Below, in pieces: positions 21,613-33,000 of a DNA stretch of 64,000 nt. The notes under the pieces were generated by a model. It searched no databases and was not told the origin of the DNA. It saw only the letters and a list, made by a program, of their open reading frames with translations. Numbering within the stretch: position 1 is the stretch's first letter; the number at the start of each line of letters is the position of its first letter. The position numbers were made by a program, and so were the translations under genes. This DNA comes from Thunnus maccoyii. Lineage: Eukaryota > Chordata > Actinopteri > Scombriformes > Scombridae. The stretch is from assembly GCF_910596095.1 (NCBI RefSeq), contig NC_056539.1, forward strand, positions 12,410,501-12,474,500, read 5' to 3'.

Positions 21613-22704
21613 GTATGTTCACGTCTGTGCTCTTGTGCTTTTCCATTTAGTTGACAAGCAGAACATGTATAGCACTGCAAGAAAACAGGTTGAATTGTGT
21701 AATTGGGTAGTAATGTTTGGTAAAAACTACAATGCAGGGTAGTATTTTGAAATAAATTAGGCTGTAGTACTTAACTTGCCGCAGCTACAATAAGGAAGAT
21801 GACGGGAAAGCGTGTTCGCCGGGAGTCTTCTCAAGTCAGTTGCTGAAAAATATTGTGGCAGCCATATTCACAAGTGAGGCGACCTACTTGGCACAGGTAA
21901 TCTGTCTGAGTGGTTAGGCAATTAGGTGCTTGCAGGGACACTAGATGATCTTCTTGTTGGCGAATTCACAAATAAAGTAATCCTGTTGCTAGGTTGCAAA
22001 CTGCCTCTGCCTTTACCAGGTGCAACAACAGATTGGACGTTGCCTAGTGGATTAAAGTTGATCACTGGTTTGACGTGCTAAAAAGGTAACTCAGGGTGTT
22101 GTGTCTTACCAAGATCATATACTGTCTTGACACGCTATCGCACATCCTGCCAACAACAGGACAAGGTGACATCCTGAAGGAGGATCAAGATACTTAACAG
22201 CCACCTATGTTAATTTTGAGTTGGGGACACCCATTACCCTTACTTAGTTTTCAGGTTGTACTTTATGTCTAACCATGTTTCTTATCTTTACTTGCTCCAA
22301 CAGGATAAAAACTGGAGGAACAGCGTGCGTCACAACTTGTCCCTGAACGATTGCTTCATCAAAGCAGGCCGCAGCGAAAATGGTAAAGGCCACTTCTGGG
22401 CGATTCACCCATCGAACTACCAGGACTTTTCTAACGGGGACTACCACTGCCGGAGGACGCGGCGGAGGGTACGCAGGGTGGCAGGACAGCTCCCCCTTTC
22501 ACCCCTGAGCTCTGCCTTCCATCACGCCCTCGCTCGCCCCCACAGAACGACCTGTTGGTGCTGTCCACAAGCCCAAACATTCCCTCTATCCTGTTTGGCA
22601 CCCAGACTCTACTGGCCTTGGTCCAGTGTGCAGGCACAAGTGGGGCTCCACCCAAGAATTCACGCCTCTGTACCCTGAGGGAGAATAGTTTGGGGTTTTT
22701 TTAG
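21097..22704 (+). CDS. foxq2: foxq2, forkhead box Q2 transcription factor
   Basis: DNA-binding forkhead factor. In zebrafish it specifies blue (sws2) cone photoreceptors; across animals it marks anterior territories. Exon 1 is 21097-21612, intron 21613-22303, exon 2 from 22304. The forkhead spans about residues 132-225, KPNQSYIALI through recognition helix NSVRHNLSLN (178-187) to GKGHFWAIHP and DFSNGDYHCRRTRRRVRR, which is the FoxQ2 signature. The N-terminus has the EH1-like repressor motif LSFTIDYLLF (27-36), then an acidic Glu-rich and Thr-rich linker. ATGs at 21097, 21124 and 21130 are all in frame; 21130 has the best context. Two ends are possible: read-through to 22678 (296 aa), or splicing out 22469/22478-22545 and ending at 22704 (279-282 aa). 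I favour splicing. Confidence 0.93.
21613..22303 (+). other. foxq2 intron 1
   Basis: 691-bp GT-AG intron interrupting the forkhead between FKSK and DKNWRN. Acceptor TTGCTCCAACAG. No feature inside. Confidence 0.9.
22304..22468 (+). CDS. foxq2: foxq2 exon 2 (second half of forkhead)
   Basis: DKNWRNSVRHNLSLNDCF through the C-terminal basic wing. Everything up to about 22468 is firm. The extent beyond that depends on whether the following 68-77 nt are an intron. Confidence 0.9.
22546..22704 (+). CDS. foxq2: foxq2 possible last exon
   Basis: Preceded by a strong acceptor (C-rich tract ending GCTCGCCCCCACAG). In the phase that joins to codon AGG it reads NDLLVLSTSPNIPSILFG, then TQTLLALVQC, ending GFF with TAG at 22702-22704. 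It looks more protein-like than the read-through frame, which is rich in Trp, Cys and His. The donors GTACGC and GTGGCA are weak, so this stays tentative. Confidence 0.5.
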   Translation, partial: NDLLVLSTSPNIPSILFGTQTLLALVQCAGTSGAPPKNSRLCTLRENSLGFF

Positions 22705-22883
22705 GTATTCTGTACTCACAGTTTGGCCTTGATTCACTGTCGGGTAAAAGAGAAATTTTAGAATATTATTTGCTAATGATTATGTCATTAGATGACGTTA
22801 AAATCAAAATGGACTTTGACAATTATATGTCATACTCTGCTTTGTAAGTAAGGGCAAAATGATTTTAGGACATTCAATGACTA

Positions 22884-22889
22884 AATAAA
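22884..22889 (+). terminator. foxq2 polyadenylation signal
   Basis: AATAAA about 180 bp after the stop, followed by T/GT-rich sequence (TTGTTTCATTTGTATTCTG nearby), as expected for a 3' end. Confidence 0.6.
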
Positions 22890-23034
22890 ATGTATGAATC
22901 TTATGAAGCGACTGCACTTGTTTCATTTGTATTCTGACTGTTTTTAGAATGACAAAAACACAATGTTTTGTTATTCTTATTAAATCATATTGAACTGAAC
23001 ATCTTATGATCTTTCTTTTTTATCAGCTGCCTCA

Positions 23035-23037
<3 letters not shown>

Positions 23038-23088
<51 letters not shown>

Positions 23089-23092
23089 CTTG
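23038..23092. repeat. (GT)n then (GC)n microsatellite
   Basis: About 22 GT units ending in TGCGCGCGC; alternating purine-pyrimidine throughout, so a potential Z-DNA former. Confidence 0.95.
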
Positions 23093-24039
23093 CCTGTGCG
23101 TGCAGATAGTACTAAAAGTGAGCCCACTGCTAAAATACCACCTGGTGTTAGATGCTAATTAGTCAAAGCTGTCGGGATGCAAAATCTTCTGCCCTAAGAG
23201 ACTAAAATCAGGCTTCGCAAAGCCTACTCCCAAGGATATGAGGCCAGATAATCTGAGCAATCCCAAATAGTTTCAAGAAATAGGAAGCTTATCACACGGT
23301 GGGTGTAATCCGTAACCGCTGCTACAGAAAGAGGGGAACCACAGGAGGTCAGGGATGAAGGAAGCAGAGGAAAGGGAAGAAGGCAGAGAGGTGAGGGGAC
23401 ACTGATTTATTGGAGAAGTGGGAGGGCTTTTTGGGAGGTTTTTTACTGTATGTGTTTACATGGACCAGTCAGGGCAGAAACACACAGCAACTGAAATAAT
23501 GGTTTATGTTAAGTTCATGTGACTGTAGTACATAAGTTACAGTACATAATGTTATGATCTGTGTGTGTGACTCTTTAAAAAGGAGTACATATGACAAAGA
23601 CACTCCCCAAAAATAACCAATAAAACTGTCACCAAACAGCAGCTCAATTATAAGATGACTCCAAAATATTGCCATAAAAAGGATCAAGTCGATTTTTACC
23701 TGTCCGGCTCTCACATCAATAGTGAAATTCCTCTCTGACTTGCAAAGGTTGGCATTTACATTCACAGTGCTCCAGCCTAAGAGGATTAGGTCATACATTG
23801 ACTTTTCTGAAGTTTGTTTGTCTCAGCTCATGCAGGCTTCTTATTTGCAAATTATCGAATATTTGAATAAGGCAATATTTGACATGAAATTAGATTCTAA
23901 ATAGACAAACAATATGTCAGAGGGATAAAGCTTGAGAGCGAGAGAGAGAGAGATAGAGAGAGAGAGCACACTTGTGGGTGTTATTCACAACAGTTATTTT
24001 CTGGTGATGTTCATTAGAACAATGACAAATCCATCTAAT

Positions 24040-24180
24040 TAATTTTTGTTCACCAAATCTTCCTATTCAATGTCGGCAGCTAATTGGAGACCTAATTTGC
24101 TTAATTCCCATGAATTGCTCTCTGCATCAAATCCTCTTCAATTCACCAGCTTTAAGGCTTTAATTTGGTTGCATATGTTT
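24040..24180. promoter_or_regulatory. Candidate conserved non-coding element
   Basis: Non-repetitive sequence with many homeodomain-type words (CTAATTAATT, GCTAATTGG, CTTAATTCCC, TTTAATTTGG) directly upstream of a (CA)n run. Function is inferred from motif density only. Confidence 0.25.
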
Positions 24181-24183
24181 GCT

Positions 24184-24185
<2 letters not shown>

Positions 24186-24244
<59 letters not shown>
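24186..24244. repeat. (CA)n microsatellite
   Basis: About 29 uninterrupted CA units. Confidence 0.97.
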
Positions 24245-24248
<4 letters not shown>

Positions 24249-25899
24249 AGCAAGAATGCACAATGCACACATGTACAAACACTCCTAACAATCTTGCAGA
24301 AACACAAATGCATATTTTTGCACACACACTGTAAAGTTGTTCAAATTAATTATGTTTGCTTTTTTGTGCTACTTTGTATACATTTTAAATAATATTAAAT
24401 ATATTTGCCAAATTTTTTATCATGTTTTACCTGTTAAACATTCACAGATACTATAAAAATACTGGAAATAACATCACTTACTTTGAACTAAAGCTCCCAA
24501 AATTACAATTACATCTAACTACCTTTCAAGAAGAATGAAAATGAGGTCATGAGGTCTATGAATGTGTGTGTATATGTGTGTGTGTTTGTGTGTGTATGTT
24601 CATATGTGCATGTCATTTTGTTAATCTAATGAGATGGGCGGAAGGGTGCAGGGGGCCATAGATTAAGGCACAAAGATTTGTTCCTGATTAGCAGAGAGTG
24701 AGATAAGAAGATCAGTCCTGCTGAGATGGCGATGAAACATTATGGCCGTGTTTTAATACAACACATTTACAGCAGCATTCCAAAGCTGATTCCCTTTAGC
24801 TTACATGTATCTCATTGATTTGACTATAGACTCGACATATAACAGTTTACAACACATGAAACCTGAGGTTACAGGTGCAAGTAGATCAAAAAGATACACA
24901 AGAAAAGTGAGGTTTTACCATTAATTCAGTGCAGGTTGTTCTTTGTTTTCAGTTTGTAGGAATTATTTTATCACTACCTTTTTAAGCTAAATTAACAAAT
25001 AACATTACTGTGAAAGTAGAATCTGCTTTTGTTCTTATGACTCTTTTGTTCAACATTCACTCACATGAGTCTTTACACACAGTACAGTCACGTTAATGAC
25101 TGGAATCGGTCATCAAATAAACTTTAAATTCAGCTTCATTTCAAGCCTAAATTCCCTGAAGATACCTGAATACTTCTTAATTATCATGACAGGAATATTT
25201 GTCATCTGAGAATGTCTAGCTGGTATAAATATAGAAGCTTTTTAAAAATAATTGTGTCACATAGTACACTACAAAGTCTAGAAACCACATAATTTTAATT
25301 AAGTGATGACTGAAGTAGTTGGCTGATACTGTAGACAGATGATTAGTTGGCGCTGGAGAGCTCAGCTGTAAAATATGTGATTATAATAAAATCATCACTG
25401 AATATTTTCAGTTTTAAGGGATTTCTTGCTATTTCTTGCTGAGTTTTTTTTAACTCAGTAACACAACCAAATCAGGTGTCAAGCACAAATCATTATTTGA
25501 TTTGTTTCTCTGTCATTCTTTCATTTTAGTTTGATTAAGATTGTTGCATTGGATTTGAGGTGGTATAAAGTGTAAAAAAAAAAAAAAAAAAAAAAAGAGT
25601 AAAGCATGATTTTAACAAGTGTGTGTTTCTTTTATGACAGCATTAAATGGAATATATAGAGTGCTCAGTCCAAATAAGTGATTAATGGACATCATTGTAA
25701 ATTCTGAAAATAAAAAACACTGTTTTTTTGACTTGTATAATGTATTTCATTATTTGTCTTTCTCTCCTCAGAAATGCATGTTTCATCGTACTGGCTGCAG
25801 CTGACTGTATGAATAAGTCTCAACAGGCATAAAGGCTTGTGGAGTCCAAATTGCAAGTCTATTAGAAAGCATGATTGCATAGAAGTAAGTAGTATTTAA

Positions 25900-26090
25900 G
25901 GCTTAGAAGCGCTCTAGTTGAACCAAAACCAGCTGCTATTTTCTGGTTGTGTCCCACCATGAACAATAGCCCTGCGTTACCTCTGCTTCAAAGGCGTCAT
26001 AATAGTCAATCGATCAGAATGCGAGGCGCTATTCTGCAGATTACTGTTAACAATAATTTGCCTCCCAGTGCACCGTTGCCATCTTTGAAG
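25900..26090. promoter_or_regulatory. Candidate conserved non-coding element with ATCGAT
   Basis: Non-repetitive sequence with an ATCGAT core (26009-26014), SOX-type ACAAT words (GAACAATAGC, TTAACAATAATT) and balanced composition. It is the first ATCGAT on the onecut3 side of the window. Confidence 0.25.
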
Positions 26091-26989
26091 CAATGTTTTA
26101 TTGCGTTTTTTTTTCATCTGCATCTGTCATCCCCGAGGTCCACTGTTTGATCTCTCCCCACCAGTGTCTGCCTCCCCGGGGTCGCGTTGACCTGTTGATT
26201 GGCAGCTGCGATCAGACATATGGTGGGACGAGGCATCGACCGGAGCTCCCCGGAGACAAAAGCAGACTAGTGGGGTTTTTTTCCCCCTTCTTCACCAAGC
26301 CGAGGAGCCGAGCTGCAGCACCGAGGAAGGCATCTGATCCGACCACTAGATGACGCAAGGTGCAAGCGAATATTTCCAGCATTGTTTCAACCATTAAGTC
26401 TAAGTGGATGTGGCAAAGTTTTGCTTTTTAAAAAAAAAAAAATTAACCTTGTCGTCATTTTCAGTTTCTCCTGTTGCGTATTGCATTGTGCTAATTAAGC
26501 ATTTAACACAATTTATTCATGGATTTGAAATATCACCCTTTTCCACACTGTTTTATCATTCATAAAGAATTTCCAAGATTTTTCCTCCCCTGAAGCCCCA
26601 CAGTGACACTTTGACCCCCGTAACGGTCAGAATGGCGGCCATGTGCAGCCATCTTAGCAGATCAAATATGGTCTCTGCCAAAAATTAATGTGGATGTGGC
26701 AAACCAGAGTGTTTGCTCAGTGTTCACGCCAGGCTTCTTTGGATTTTGCCCAACTGTGTGCTACTTCACTGGAAACCAATTGGGGGCAGCTTGACTCCCA
26801 GTGAAAAAAAAGCCCCAAAACAAACAGATGTGATGCTCAACCTGGTGTGTTTGTGTTTGTGTGTGCGCGTTCCTGTGTGCATGATTTCAGTGTAGGCATA
26901 CAGAATGCAAAACACCCCCCATCTCTCCTCCTATAGTGAGTGGAGTGTTACCATGGTGATGCATCCCTGGCCAGGGTCTGCAGTGATCC

Positions 26990-27050
26990 CCACTGACCCT
27001 GGTTGGTGACCTTTGACATTTAGGCCATGGCCAGGGTCAAAAGGTCAGCG
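26990..27050. promoter_or_regulatory. Nuclear-receptor half-site cluster 1
   Basis: Contains TGACCCT, TGACCTTTGACA (DR1-like) and GGGTCAAAAGGTCA (DR2) within 60 bp. Motif reading only. Confidence 0.35.
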
Positions 27051-27509
27051 ATGGCCGGAGGGCAACAAGAGCACTTCCGTGATTGGCACTCTGACACGCT
27101 TGCTGCCCCCTTCATCCGCAGCGCTCACCTCCCTCCCAGTTTGCACCTCTCATTTGCATTTGTTACGGAACGAAGACCATCAGCTGCAGGAGGTTTAACA
27201 TTGCGCTTTAGCAGGTAGCCTGGTTTATGCTCACGGCAATGCAAGGCTCAATATTGTCTAATTTGCATTCAATGCTGCTTAGTCTATGGGGCTACACATT
27301 CCACATAGGTTTCGACTTCAGTTTTGTGTAAATTGTGATGATAAAATGCAATCTGCAGCCGGCTAACATCCTGTATCATGATGGTTATGATAGCAGTAAT
27401 GATCGTCAGTATTCCCATGGCCCCAGCAATCCACTGTATGTGGGGATATTTATAGGTCTTCATGTGAGTGTGCTTGTGTGTGTGCATGCATGTTTGTTCA
27501 TTTCTAGAT

Positions 27510-27532
27510 GGGGGGGGGGGGGGGGGGGGGGG
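27510..27532. repeat. G23 homopolymer
   Basis: Run of 23 G on the plus strand, a possible quadruplex and a likely sequencing/assembly weak point. Confidence 0.95.
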
Positions 27533-28420
27533 CAATGCACCACACCACACCGTTGTTCTTCTCGTGGGGAATAATTACAGAATCGTGGGTACTAAAAGTC
27601 ATGTGACCCTAGCCTCCTGCTCCCAAATAATTTATCCCCCCAGCTGATAGCTCGTCAATATCAATTTATTAATTTAACAGTTCTGGACTGATAAAAGGTA
27701 GTGCACACTGTTAGCTTGCTGAAGTGGGGAATACGGATGAATTTTACAGTGCAACGGTGTGAGAGGAAGCAAAGAGGGAGAGACCGGAGGACAAAGCGAG
27801 GGAGAGAAACGGCACAGAAGTGATCAATGGCGAGACGGAGGAGAGAGATGCATATTCGCCGTGCAAAAATGGGCCACCATTGCTCATATTCCAAGGCTAT
27901 TGAATGAAAGTTATGAAAATTAATACACTTATTATCACCATATTAAAAATTAAGATTGAGGACAGCACACTCATTGTATTGATATTCAAATGTCTCCAAT
28001 ATATTGATCAACGCAACCCAGTTTCTCCCTAACCTCTTCGGGTAAGCCTGTGCTACATTCCGAGAGGAAAGAAAGTGTGTTTTGCAAAGAAACGCTTTTG
28101 AAGATTTTAATTAGTCACACAAAGAAAACCCTATTGTGTCAGTACACAACCTGAGTTGCATATAAGATGATCGTTTCCTGAAAGATGCCTCCTCCAAGAT
28201 GAAAACAAAGAAGCGTGACCCCTCTTGACCTGCCAGCACTTCCTTTGCATCCTGATTTTTTAAAAAGGGTAATGAATATACATCTGGCATAAAGCAGAAC
28301 ACATATATCATCCAGTTTCCACCACAAAACAGTCAACCCGGAACCTAACCTATTCCCAGAGCCATTACATAATATCCCTGAAGGAGGCTAAAAGGTATTT
28401 TAACAAGACCCACTGCTTGA

Positions 28421-28463
28421 TGACCTTTGACCCCTTCTCAGTTGACCCCGCGCTCCTGACCCC
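28421..28463. promoter_or_regulatory. Nuclear-receptor half-site cluster 2
   Basis: TGACCTTTGACCCC is a near-perfect DR1 (HNF4/COUP-TF/RXR type), followed by TTGACCCC and CTGACCCC within 40 bp. Confidence 0.4.
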
Positions 28464-28499
28464 ACTTACACTAGCCGGCGACAGTGCTGGACACAGATC

Positions 28500-29882
28500 C
28501 CATACACTTCCCGTTGTGCGGAGACAAAGAGGGAGAGATTAATTTACAAATTGATGTATGTGAGGATTCAGCAGTTTTTGTCAAGGGCTGACAGATTTAC
28601 TCAATTTGTTGATCTATCATTCTCTCAGTTTCTCCTTTTTAAAAATCCATCCATCCAGCCATCCAAAAATGTCAAGAACAGAAACAAACACTAAATCCAA
28701 TCACATCTTGTTCTGTATGTCAGTACATTATATAATCTTTTCTTCTCTGCAGGCTTTGAGGCTCCCCTCACACGGACAATCACTATAGTGGATTCTCCTC
28801 GGGTCTTTGGAGGGCTGCGGGGTAGCAAGTGTCAATAGAGGTGGAGTGTGTGAGTGTGAGAGATGATAGACTGAGGTTAAGAGGTGTCAACACAGAGAAA
28901 GAGAGGGCTCGAGGACTCTTCACCGGATCCTGCCTGACACTCTGACACTCTCCTCAACCTCTCCTCTGATTAACCACTCTAAAGACGCCATTGAGACACG
29001 GGTGCTTCACACGGAAACATACGTGCACATGCATGCAGACACACACACACACACACAACACAGCGTTTCGACGACGCGTTCTCCGTCTCTTCCCTCGGAG
29101 GCTACATCTCATCCGTGTGTGTCTGTGTGTCAGACGCACATCAGCTCTGAGGTGTGGAAACCTGAAGATGTGTTGTTCACAGGCACAGAAACTCTCTGAA
29201 AGGTTCTGGCAGTCAGGAATGGATTTGTTACACCTCTGATGTGCGGTATATGTTCAGCCAAGTGTAAGATACAACAGTGCCATCCCACAGGGCTTTGCAC
29301 ATGTCAGGTTGTGCAGTGCAACATACGAACGGCGGAACAAACACTGACATATACATTGTCAGGCTTTCTCTGTGACCATCAGCTTGGACACAGCGCTTGA
29401 GTGCGTGTTGTGAACAGTTTCCTTCTTTAGAGCTCCACCATCTTTCTGATTGGCACTTAGCACACAATATGTAATCCTCATTTTGTCGGATGTTCACTCT
29501 ACAGTAGCTCTGTGTCATATCAGTTAATTCCTTGTAAAATAATTTCCTTCCGACAAACTGTGTGGTGACTCCATTACACCTGTTTGGTTTGCTTGAGTTT
29601 ACTTTTCTTTGATTTAGTAAGGTGGATTTATTTGGGTTAATTAATTAGGGGCAGGTTTAAGGATTGAATTCACCCGAATTAAAAAAAACAAACAGATTTT
29701 CCACCTGATCCCTACTGGTATCCAGCCATGTGTGATGATCTTGAATTTCTTTGCTTAGGCTTTGAGATATGCAGTTCTGAGATTTCTGCTCTCACCGCCA
29801 ATACAACAGAGGTGAATGAATTTCTTTTTCTGCACTTTGAAAAATTACATTTAGAAAATTCAACAGCATCATTTCTTTCATT
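28500..29882. other. Gene desert, part 2
   Basis: No gene seen. It has short (CA)/(GT) patches near 29040-29058 and 29116-29128 and otherwise unique sequence. Confidence 0.5.
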
Positions 29883-30080
29883 ACATTTATTTGTCACTTT
29901 TTAACACTTTTATCCAAAGCAGGGACGATGCATGCAATGGGGACCAATTTCGGATGCAGTGTCCTTCCTCAAAGACACAGAGGAGACTAAAGGCAGCATT
30001 CTCAACCCTCCCATACTGGGAGATGAACCTGGGCCGCCTGGATGTAAACCGGGGATCCTAATTGTTAGACCATATGGGAA
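29883..30080 (-). mobile_element. tRNA-Glu-derived SINE
   Basis: Read on the minus strand, 30079-30009 is a tRNA-Glu-like head: TCCCATATGGTCTAACAATT, A-box/B-box-like segments including CCCAGGTTCATCTCCC, and the acceptor-stem mate TATGGGA. The tail then reads TTTGGATAAAAGTGTTAAAA and TAAATGTAA, the L2-type 3' end shared by many fish SINEs. Anticodon-arm changes show that it is not a working tRNA gene. Confidence 0.8.
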
Positions 30081-33000
30081 CTTTTTAAAGGCAATGTCCA
30101 TATTATTCTGTATAATACACAGAACATGCACACACAGTATTAGGAGAAACTACTCCTTTTCCCAAAGTAAGCTCATATCTCAAAATCTGGGCAAATAAAA
30201 CCAAAACTATCTGCATGGCTGAAGTACCACACAGTACTACTGGAGGTATTTATTTAATTATTGTAATTTAGATGAACAAACACTTTAATACCTTGTAAAA
30301 GAATATACTACCTACAAACTTGCAGTACAGTGTATGTCACCTATACAGATTTGATTCAGGTGAACTATTGTTGAGCTCTGTTGGCTTTGGTTTGACTTGG
30401 TTTGGTTTTATGGTTGGATTTAATTTGCTCTAGCTTTAAATAATCCTCTATTTGATTTTCATACATCACTCCTGTGGTTTTACATACGGTATATGTGTAT
30501 CTTACAGAGACTATGGTCATTTTATTTGGTGCTGCTGGGCTCAGTCCTGCTTTTTTGTGCTGTTTAGTGTTCAACATTAAGCCAAGCAGCTTAAGAGATC
30601 CTTCTGACACACCCTCCCTCTCCATCATGCTTTAGCATAAAGCAAATGACATTTCTCAAGTGACCAGACAAAACTGTACAGAAATAGAGATATAATACAC
30701 ACACGGCGTGGGCTATAGATTGCAGAATGTGAGAACACTGCATGAGTCAATACCTAAATTAAGAAAGATGCTGATGTGAACATAGATATATGACTCATAT
30801 CTGTAAGAGTTGACATGCAGGCAGGCAGGTTCATGAATCTTAATAATCAGAGATGAGAAGCAAGTAGGTTGACTGGTATTACCAAGATAGGTCAGCGTAA
30901 TGACATGTGAGTATTTAAAACAAATAGTCACGTCGACAGCGATGAATATAAGACTCTAAACCAACTGGTGCCAAACCACAGCTTCTCTCTCCCATCCCCT
31001 CCCTTTCCTCCTCAAAACCTGTGAGGTAGAAAATAGGGAGATATGAGGAGGTGGGGATGGAGGGAGATAAGCTGAGGTGGAGATAGAGACAGGTGAAAGA
31101 GGTAAGGGTCATAGCACATGCTCCTCTTGGCCTTCTCTCGCCAATGTTGTTTTATTAGCCCTGTCAGATTGTAATTTGCCCAACGGTAAACACACAGAAC
31201 GGGCTTAATTAAGAATTTTTGAACGGGGATACGGTCAAGTCCGGAAACATTAGAGAGATGCAACCGGGTGTCGTAAAGATTGATTGAGACAGAGGATGGA
31301 AGGACGTGGTTAGAAACAGAGGGGTGGAGGGAGGGGGGGCAGGAGTGGTGTGTATGTTACAGCGGAGGGGTATTCTTGTGTTGCTCAGGGCAGTAGGGTG
31401 AGATAAGTTTGGAAAGATAGGGACAAATGATTTTTAATGCATTAACAGCCCGGCTGTGCGAGGCAATAACAAGGACAAGATCGGCGTTAAAATGTTTGAC
31501 ATCCTGCTTCGAGATCAATGCATCCCGGACAGGACACACAGTCGTAGCTGGCATATTCACCTCAACTACCGGCACAGATAACACACTCACAAACACACAC
31601 ATACACACCAACCTAAACAGGGCACAGAGCATGTGGGTGGGTGCATGAGTTAACAGCCTTCAAACCTCAGGGCGATGTGTAGAAAATAAAAAACAATACC
31701 TATATCCATAACAATATCCGCAGGTAAAAGCATCTTTAAATCAAAACAGAGAGGGGAGCATCTGGAGTCGATTGTTGAGAGCTGTGCGGACTACGTAAAA
31801 AGGCCAGCAAAGTAAAAGAGTAATGAGCCTATCCATATCTCCCTGTGGACCTTAAGTTCGCATTCAATACATTATTTACAGCTGAATTTTTACTGAGGTA
31901 TAGGTTCCTCTCAGGGGTGTTTACAGAGTAGTGCTCTAACTGCTTTCCATTGCCTGCAGTTGAGTGGAGTAACATTGAGAAGTAATGCTTCCAGCTTGTT
32001 TCCCCCATGTTTACAGGCCTGCATATGTACATATGTGCAACATGACGCTTGGAGTCCTATAAACAGTGGTTTTTTGAGTGAAAGAAATATTTGGAAGATA
32101 CAGATACGCGTTTGTTTTTGTGAAAAAGCCTAAAGAATAACACACCCAAAATAACCTGGTTCCTGTTCTTGAACACTATTGATTACAGAATGATTCTGGT
32201 CTCTTCTGAAAGGTAACTCTCTTATATCTTTACTATAGTGATACTGAAACACATTTAAAGAGGCACAAACGTGGTAAAAATGTAAGTTTCTTATAGTATT
32301 TTTTCCCCTTTTACTGTTCTGTTTTGTTTGCACTCTTCTTATAAAACAAGCAGATGTTGCCACAGTTGTATCGGGATACTAAACAGATATAATTGTGAGA
32401 CTTCGTGCTTTCAAATGATTTAAACTTTGTCATGGTTGCGTGAAGATCTTATGCCATCCCAACATACTCGCCTCCCAGCTTGTATTCTTCAGGCTGCTGC
32501 TTCTTAAAGTGTTTAACACATGTGGAAATAGAATTTATAGGATTAATGCATTTATAGTTCACATTCTCTGCTTAAAGTGACCTTATTCTGATGTTTTATT
32601 GATATGTACATACACCACATGTGTATTATGAATATATAAAAAGGAAAAGGTACATGAACCTTTATATTTTGTGGGACAAAATCTGATATGATTCAGATAT
32701 TTCCATTGCAATGTTTATCTAAATGCACAAATTAGAATTTTCAGGGTTTCAAGACTCACATACTGAAGACTACATACACTTTTCACCCACTCTAGCATCT
32801 CTGAACTAACAGAAAGGGACAAAATGCTCCGCTGTGGATTGCAGGGCTCCGTTACTGCTCAATTCACCCTCCAGCTTGAGTGTTTATTCATGTTTCAGGT
32901 TTATTATGTCTCATTTGGGCCAAGTGCAGATGGTGATCTGGCTGCACTTGTAGCTTGGGTTTATATCCAAGGTCTATGTAGGAGACTTTGAATGTAAACT

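Larger units (their letters stand above)
22905..26600. other. foxq2-onecut3 gene desert, part 1
   Basis: No gene. Contains a (GT)n run ending in alternating CG (23038-23092), a (GA)n patch (about 23938-23967), a (CA)n run (24186-24244), a T/A-rich middle and A22 near 25577. The two stretches at 24040-24180 and 25920-26100 are non-repetitive, rich in TAAT/ATTA words and look like candidate conserved elements. Confidence 0.5.

Noticed and set aside
24186..24244. CRISPR-like tandem pattern
   Set aside because: A pure (CA)n microsatellite with no spacers, in a vertebrate genome.
30009..30079. Functional tRNA-Glu gene
   Set aside because: Anticodon-loop and T-arm changes and a fused SINE body show a tRNA-derived repeat.
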